DNA of 26,432 nt from Bacillota bacterium. Lineage in GTDB: Bacteria; Bacillota; UBA994. Each line of letters starts with the position of its first letter. Position 1 is the first letter of the stretch. The stretch lies in contig QLUC01000009.1 in NCBI GenBank assembly GCA_018725275.1, forward strand, positions 1 to 26,432, given 5' to 3'. A program made the position numbers and the translations under genes. The notes below the pieces were generated by a model. The model was not told where the DNA came from and did no database searches. It saw only the letters and a program-made list of their open reading frames with translations. Shown piece after piece: positions 23,206 through 26,432 of the stretch.

Positions 23206-24345
23206 ATGGATTTTGCGCTCAGCAAGAAACACGAGATGTTTAGGACACTGTTTCAAGAATTCGCGGCCCAAGAGATAGCGCCAGTTGCCGCCGAGCTTGA
23301 TGAGAGCGGGGAGTTCCCATGGTTGGCGGTTAGAAAGATGGCCTCCCTTGGCTTCTTGGGCTTGCCCTTCCCGAAAGACCTCGGCGGAGCCGGGGCTGAT
23401 ACTCTCGCCTACATCTTGGCGGTGGAGGAGTTTTCACGGGCCTGTGCGGCTACGGGGGTGGTTTTGTCAGCGCATGTTTCTCTGGGGGCTCATCCCATCT
23501 ATCAGTTTGGAACCAAGGAGCAGCAGGCTCGTTTCTTGGGCCCACTCGCTAAAGGCGAAAAACTAGGCGCTTTTGCGCTTACCGAGCCAAATGCGGGCAC
23601 GGATGCAGCTTCGCAGCAGACGACCGCAGTGCTAAGTGGTGGCGAGTATGTGTTAAACGGCACCAAGATTTTTATCACCAATGGCGAAGTCGCAGATACC
23701 TACATTGTCTTTGCGATGACCGACCGCAGCAAGGGGCTTAAGGGCATCAGCGCCTTTGTAGTCGAGAAAGGTACGCCGGGCTTTACCTTTGGGCCGCAGG
23801 AAAACAAGCTGGGCATTCGTGCCTCGAGCACCACCGAGCTTATTTTCGAAGACTGCCGCATTCCGACCGGCAATATGCTGGGCAAGGAGGGCGACGGCTT
23901 CAAGATAGCCATGCAGACCTTAGACGGTGGGAGAATTGGCATTGCGGCGCAAGCTCTTGGTATTGCCCAAGCGGCACTGGACGAGAGCGTGCGCTATGCC
24001 AAGGAGCGCCAACAATTTAGTAAGCCCATTGGGACCTTTCAGGCCATCCAGTGGATGATCGCCGACATGGGGACTGATATTGAAGCCGCTCGCCTCTTGG
24101 TCTATCGCGCGGCTTGGCTGAAGGACATGCGCCGCCCATTTAGCAAGGAGGCTGCGATGGCCAAACTCTACGCCTCAGAGACGGCCATGAAACATACCGT
24201 TAAGGCCATTCAGGTCCATGGTGGGTACGGGTACATGAAGGACTACAAAGTAGAGCGGTTGATGCGTGATGCTAAGATCACCGAAATATATGAAGGAACT
24301 TCTGAAGTGCAGCGCATGGTCATTTCAGCAAGTCTCCTGAAGTAG
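23206..24345 (+). CDS. Acyl-CoA dehydrogenase (butyryl-CoA dehydrogenase-like)
   Basis: This 379-residue protein starts at ATG 23206 with GGAGTGAT upstream. It has the three-domain acyl-CoA dehydrogenase fold, with ALTEPNAGTDAA (124-135), GTKIFITNG, GRIGIAAQALGIAQAA and the C-terminal QVHGGYGYMKDYKVERL followed by EIYEGTSEVQR. Glu363 in YEGTSE occupies the catalytic base position of short-chain enzymes. The sequence closely resembles the Bcd group. It forms or reduces the 2,3 double bond of a short acyl-CoA with FAD and hands electrons to EtfBA, encoded 15 bases downstream. The direction (beta-oxidation or butyrate formation) cannot be read from sequence. It is cytoplasmic. Confidence 0.92.
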   Translation: MDFALSKKHEMFRTLFQEFAAQEIAPVAAELDESGEFPWLAVRKMASLGFLGLPFPKDLGGAGADTLAYILAVEEFSRACAATGVVLSAHVSLGAHPIYQFGTKEQQARFLGPLAKGEKLGAFALTEPNAGTDAASQQTTAVLSGGEYVLNGTKIFITNGEVADTYIVFAMTDRSKGLKGISAFVVEKGTPGFTFGPQENKLGIRASSTTELIFEDCRIPTGNMLGKEGDGFKIAMQTLDGGRIGIAAQALGIAQAALDESVRYAKERQQFSKPIGTFQAIQWMIADMGTDIEAARLLVYRAAWLKDMRRPFSKEAAMAKLYASETAMKHTVKAIQVHGGYGYMKDYKVERLMRDAKITEIYEGTSEVQRMVISASLLK

Positions 24346-24360
24346 GCGGAGGACACGAGC

Positions 24361-25149
24361 ATGAAAATTGTTGTCTGCATTAAGCAAGTGCCGAACACAA
24401 CGGAGGTCAAGTTTGACCAAAAGACGGGGACGCTCATTCGTGAGGGGCTGCCGACCATTATCAACCCCGAAGATAAGAATGCCCTAGAAGAAGCCCTGGC
24501 TATTGCCGGTGCTGTGGGTGGTCAGGTTACAGTCCTCACCATGGGCCCCGCGCAGGCGGACTATGCTTTGCGCGAAACTCTGGCCATGGGGGCGCATGAA
24601 GCCATTCTTTTGTCGGACCGTGCCTTTGCGGGTGCTGACACTTGGGCTACATCCTACGCTTTGGCCAAGGCTGTCGAGAAGCTAGGCGAGTTTTCCTTGA
24701 TTTTTTGTGGGCGCCAAGCGATAGATGGCGACACTGCGCAAGTCGGACCGGAGTTGGCGGAGCATCTGGACATCCCACATATCACTTACGTGAGGCGAAT
24801 AGTCGCTCTTGATGAAAAAACCGTTGTGGTCGAGCGAGCCTTGGAAGATGGTTACGAGATTGTGGAAAGCACTTTGCCTGCCTTGCTGACCACCTTGAAG
24901 GAGCTTAACGTACCGCGATACCCTTCGGCGGGTGGCGTTATTACTGCTTTTGACGAGAAAAAGGTAATGGTATGGACGGCGGAAATCGTCGGCGCAGACC
25001 CTGCAAAAATAGGTCTCAAAGGGTCTCCTACTCAAGTAAAACGCACCTTCACCCCTCCCGTAAAAGGGACGGGCAAGATGTTGACCGGCACACACAAAGA
25101 AATGGTGCAGCAGTTGATTCAGGAACTGCGCACTAAACACGTGTTGTAG
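24361..25149 (+). CDS. etfB: Electron transfer flavoprotein beta subunit
   Basis: This 262-residue protein starts at ATG 24361, with GGAGG upstream. It opens with MKIVVCIKQVPNTTEV and carries TIINPEDKNALEEAL, GAHEAILLSD, then CGRQAIDGDTAQVGPELAE and a C-terminal helix that contacts EtfA. The family identity is plain. With EtfA it carries electrons between the acyl-CoA dehydrogenase and other carriers. The NPEDKNALEEA segment is of the kind seen in clostridial Etfs that may bifurcate. The gene is 10 bases from etfA. Confidence 0.94.
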   Translation: MKIVVCIKQVPNTTEVKFDQKTGTLIREGLPTIINPEDKNALEEALAIAGAVGGQVTVLTMGPAQADYALRETLAMGAHEAILLSDRAFAGADTWATSYALAKAVEKLGEFSLIFCGRQAIDGDTAQVGPELAEHLDIPHITYVRRIVALDEKTVVVERALEDGYEIVESTLPALLTTLKELNVPRYPSAGGVITAFDEKKVMVWTAEIVGADPAKIGLKGSPTQVKRTFTPPVKGTGKMLTGTHKEMVQQLIQELRTKHVL

Positions 25150-25159
25150 GAGGCAGGAC

Positions 25160-26368
25160 ATGGCTATTATCGTAGACAAGAATTGTTGCGTGGGGTGTAC
25201 CCTCTGTGTGCCCGCCTGTCCTTTTGCCGCTATTGATATGGTAAACGGGCTGGCAGTTATTAATGACCAGTGTACGATCTGCGGCGCATGTATCGAAGTG
25301 TGCCCTGTCACCGCGATTTCTCGCGACGACGAGGGAACGGAATGCGAAGTATGCACCCCAGAGTCTTATAGTGGGGTCTGGGTTTTTGCCGAGCAGCGTC
25401 AGGGACAGATGCTGAACATTGCCTATGAACTCCTAGGCGAGGGCAAGAAGTTGGCCGATACCCTCAATGTTCCGCTGTCGGCCGTGCTGATCGGTAGTGG
25501 AGTCGCACCGATGGCCAAGGACCTCTATGCCTATGGTGCCGACACAGTCTACTTGGTAGAAGATAAAGAGCTGGAGCTTTACCGTACCGAGACTTACACG
25601 GCGGCTTTTGTTAGTTTAGTTAAGAAGTACATGCCGGAGATAATTCTCATGGGCGCTACGCATATTGGGCGGGACCTTGCCCCTCGCGTGGCTGGGCGCC
25701 TGGTCACCGGGCTTACGGCCGACTGCACCGAGCTAGGCATTGACCTCGATGAGCGCATCTTGCTCCAGACGCGCCCCGCTTTCGGCGGCAATGTAATGGC
25801 CACCATCCTGTGCCCGGTGCATCGCCCGCAAATAGCTACCGTGCGCTCCGGCGTCATGAAAAAGGCCGCTCCCGATTACGACAAAACCGGCAGCCTAGTG
25901 CGTGAAGCCTACCGTAGCCGGGAGGTCAAGGTGCGCACCAAGGTCAGGGAAATAGTCAAGGAAATGGGCAAGGTAGTTAATCTTGAAGATGCCAAAGTGG
26001 TGGTCTGCGGCGGTCGTGGCATCGGCAGTGCAGCCGGCTTTGCTCTCGTAGAGAAGCTCGCGCAAAAACTAGGCGGAGTAGTGGGCGGCTCGCGTGGTGC
26101 AGTCGATGCCGGGTGGTTACCTTCCGGTCATCAAGTTGGCCAGACGGGCAAGACCGTGCACCCCAAACTTTATATAGCCTGCGGCATCTCGGGGGCCATT
26201 CAACATGTGGCCGGTATGCAGGGCTCCAAGATGATTGTGGCCATCAACAAAAACCCCGCTGCGCCGATATTCAAAGTGGCGGACTACGGCATTGTCGGCG
26301 ATGTCCACCAAGTATTGCCCCTGTTGATTGCCGCGCTAGAAGAGCAGGCGACTAAGGGAGCAGACTAA
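25160..26368 (+). CDS. etfA: Electron transfer flavoprotein alpha subunit with N-terminal 2x[4Fe-4S] ferredoxin domain
   Basis: This 402-residue protein starts at ATG 25160 with GGAGG upstream. It is longer than a plain EtfA because residues 1-55 form a ferredoxin domain: C10, C13, C16 and C48 for one cluster, and C38, C41, C44 and C20 for the other. EtfA domain I follows (VWVFAEQRQGQ, ILMGATHIGRDLAPR). The FAD domain is at the C-terminus: GGSRGAVDAGWLPSG (309-323), QVGQTGK (325-331) and GISGAIQH (342-349). The extension suggests electron exchange with a ferredoxin or an iron-sulfur partner, as in other clostridial Etfs with this fusion. It is the last gene before a strong terminator. Confidence 0.94.
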   Translation: MAIIVDKNCCVGCTLCVPACPFAAIDMVNGLAVINDQCTICGACIEVCPVTAISRDDEGTECEVCTPESYSGVWVFAEQRQGQMLNIAYELLGEGKKLADTLNVPLSAVLIGSGVAPMAKDLYAYGADTVYLVEDKELELYRTETYTAAFVSLVKKYMPEIILMGATHIGRDLAPRVAGRLVTGLTADCTELGIDLDERILLQTRPAFGGNVMATILCPVHRPQIATVRSGVMKKAAPDYDKTGSLVREAYRSREVKVRTKVREIVKEMGKVVNLEDAKVVVCGGRGIGSAAGFALVEKLAQKLGGVVGGSRGAVDAGWLPSGHQVGQTGKTVHPKLYIACGISGAIQHVAGMQGSKMIVAINKNPAAPIFKVADYGIVGDVHQVLPLLIAALEEQATKGAD

Positions 26369-26386
26369 GCTAAGTTAGTGCTATGC

Positions 26387-26420
26387 ACAAAAGAACCCCA
26401 CCATGGTGGGGTTCTTTTGT
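26387..26420. terminator. Rho-independent terminator after etfA
   Basis: A perfect 34-base palindrome has a GC-rich core (CCCCACC pairing with GGTGGGG) flanked by A-rich and T-rich arms ending in TTCTTTTGT. It lies 18 bases after the etfA stop. As an inverted repeat with a run of A on one side and T on the other, it can stop transcription from both directions. Confidence 0.9.
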
Positions 26421-26432
26421 CTACATGCCATG

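Noticed and set aside
1..26432. tRNA, rRNA, CRISPR array, insertion sequence or prophage
   Set aside because: Nothing with cloverleaf structure, regular spaced repeats, transposase or phage-like proteins was recognised on either strand.

Overview
The window looks like a chromosomal piece of an anaerobic Bacillota (Clostridia-like) bacterium of moderately high GC. The reasons are canonical purine-rich Shine-Dalgarno sites with frequent GTG starts, a selenium-dependent molybdenum hydroxylase (SDMH) accessory set, a Tup-type tungstate transporter, an EtfA carrying a ferredoxin domain beside a short-chain acyl-CoA dehydrogenase, and a YerB-like DUF3048 protein. No rRNA, tRNA, CRISPR array or intact mobile element was seen. 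Genus-level assignment is not possible from reading alone.

Positions 1-2105 hold the 3' end of a pseudouridine-5'-phosphate glycosidase gene and an ABC-2 type exporter (ATPase plus permease), all tightly overlapping. Positions 2156-14919 form the main metabolic island. It has SDMH maturation genes (yqeB, an XdhC-family gene with reversed domain order, a yqeC-mocA fusion, and a molybdopterin-binding MoeA-like protein with a Cys-rich tail). It then has a convergent cyclase-family hydrolase, a nitrilase-superfamily amidohydrolase, the three hydroxylase subunits (FAD, 2Fe-2S, Mo), a UraA-type NCS2 nucleobase permease and tungstate transporter genes tupB and tupC. Together these suggest uptake of a pyrimidine-like heterocycle, its hydroxylation, ring opening and amide or carbamoyl hydrolysis, with dedicated cofactor supply. 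The substrate is inferred, not shown.

Positions 14920-15340 hold a degraded prolyl oligopeptidase gene in which the N-terminal and C-terminal ends are joined out of frame. Positions 15347-18446 are a likely operon: an MFS exporter, a small Smr-like protein, a CCG-type Fe-S protein and a membrane-anchored metallophosphoesterase.

Positions 18433-21435 on the minus strand encode FtsE, FtsX and a secreted PcsB/CwlO-like coiled-coil protein. Instead of a known peptidoglycan hydrolase domain, that third protein ends in a DUF3048 domain. This is the most unusual arrangement in the window, because it ties a domain of unknown function to FtsEX-controlled cell wall remodelling. An EamA-family transporter lies upstream on the same strand.

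Positions 22711-26368 hold a MaoC-type enoyl-CoA hydratase, a butyryl-CoA dehydrogenase-like enzyme and EtfBA with a 2x[4Fe-4S] extension on EtfA. This fits beta-oxidation or butyrate-type metabolism with ferredoxin-linked, possibly bifurcating, electron transfer. The block ends at a perfect palindromic terminator.
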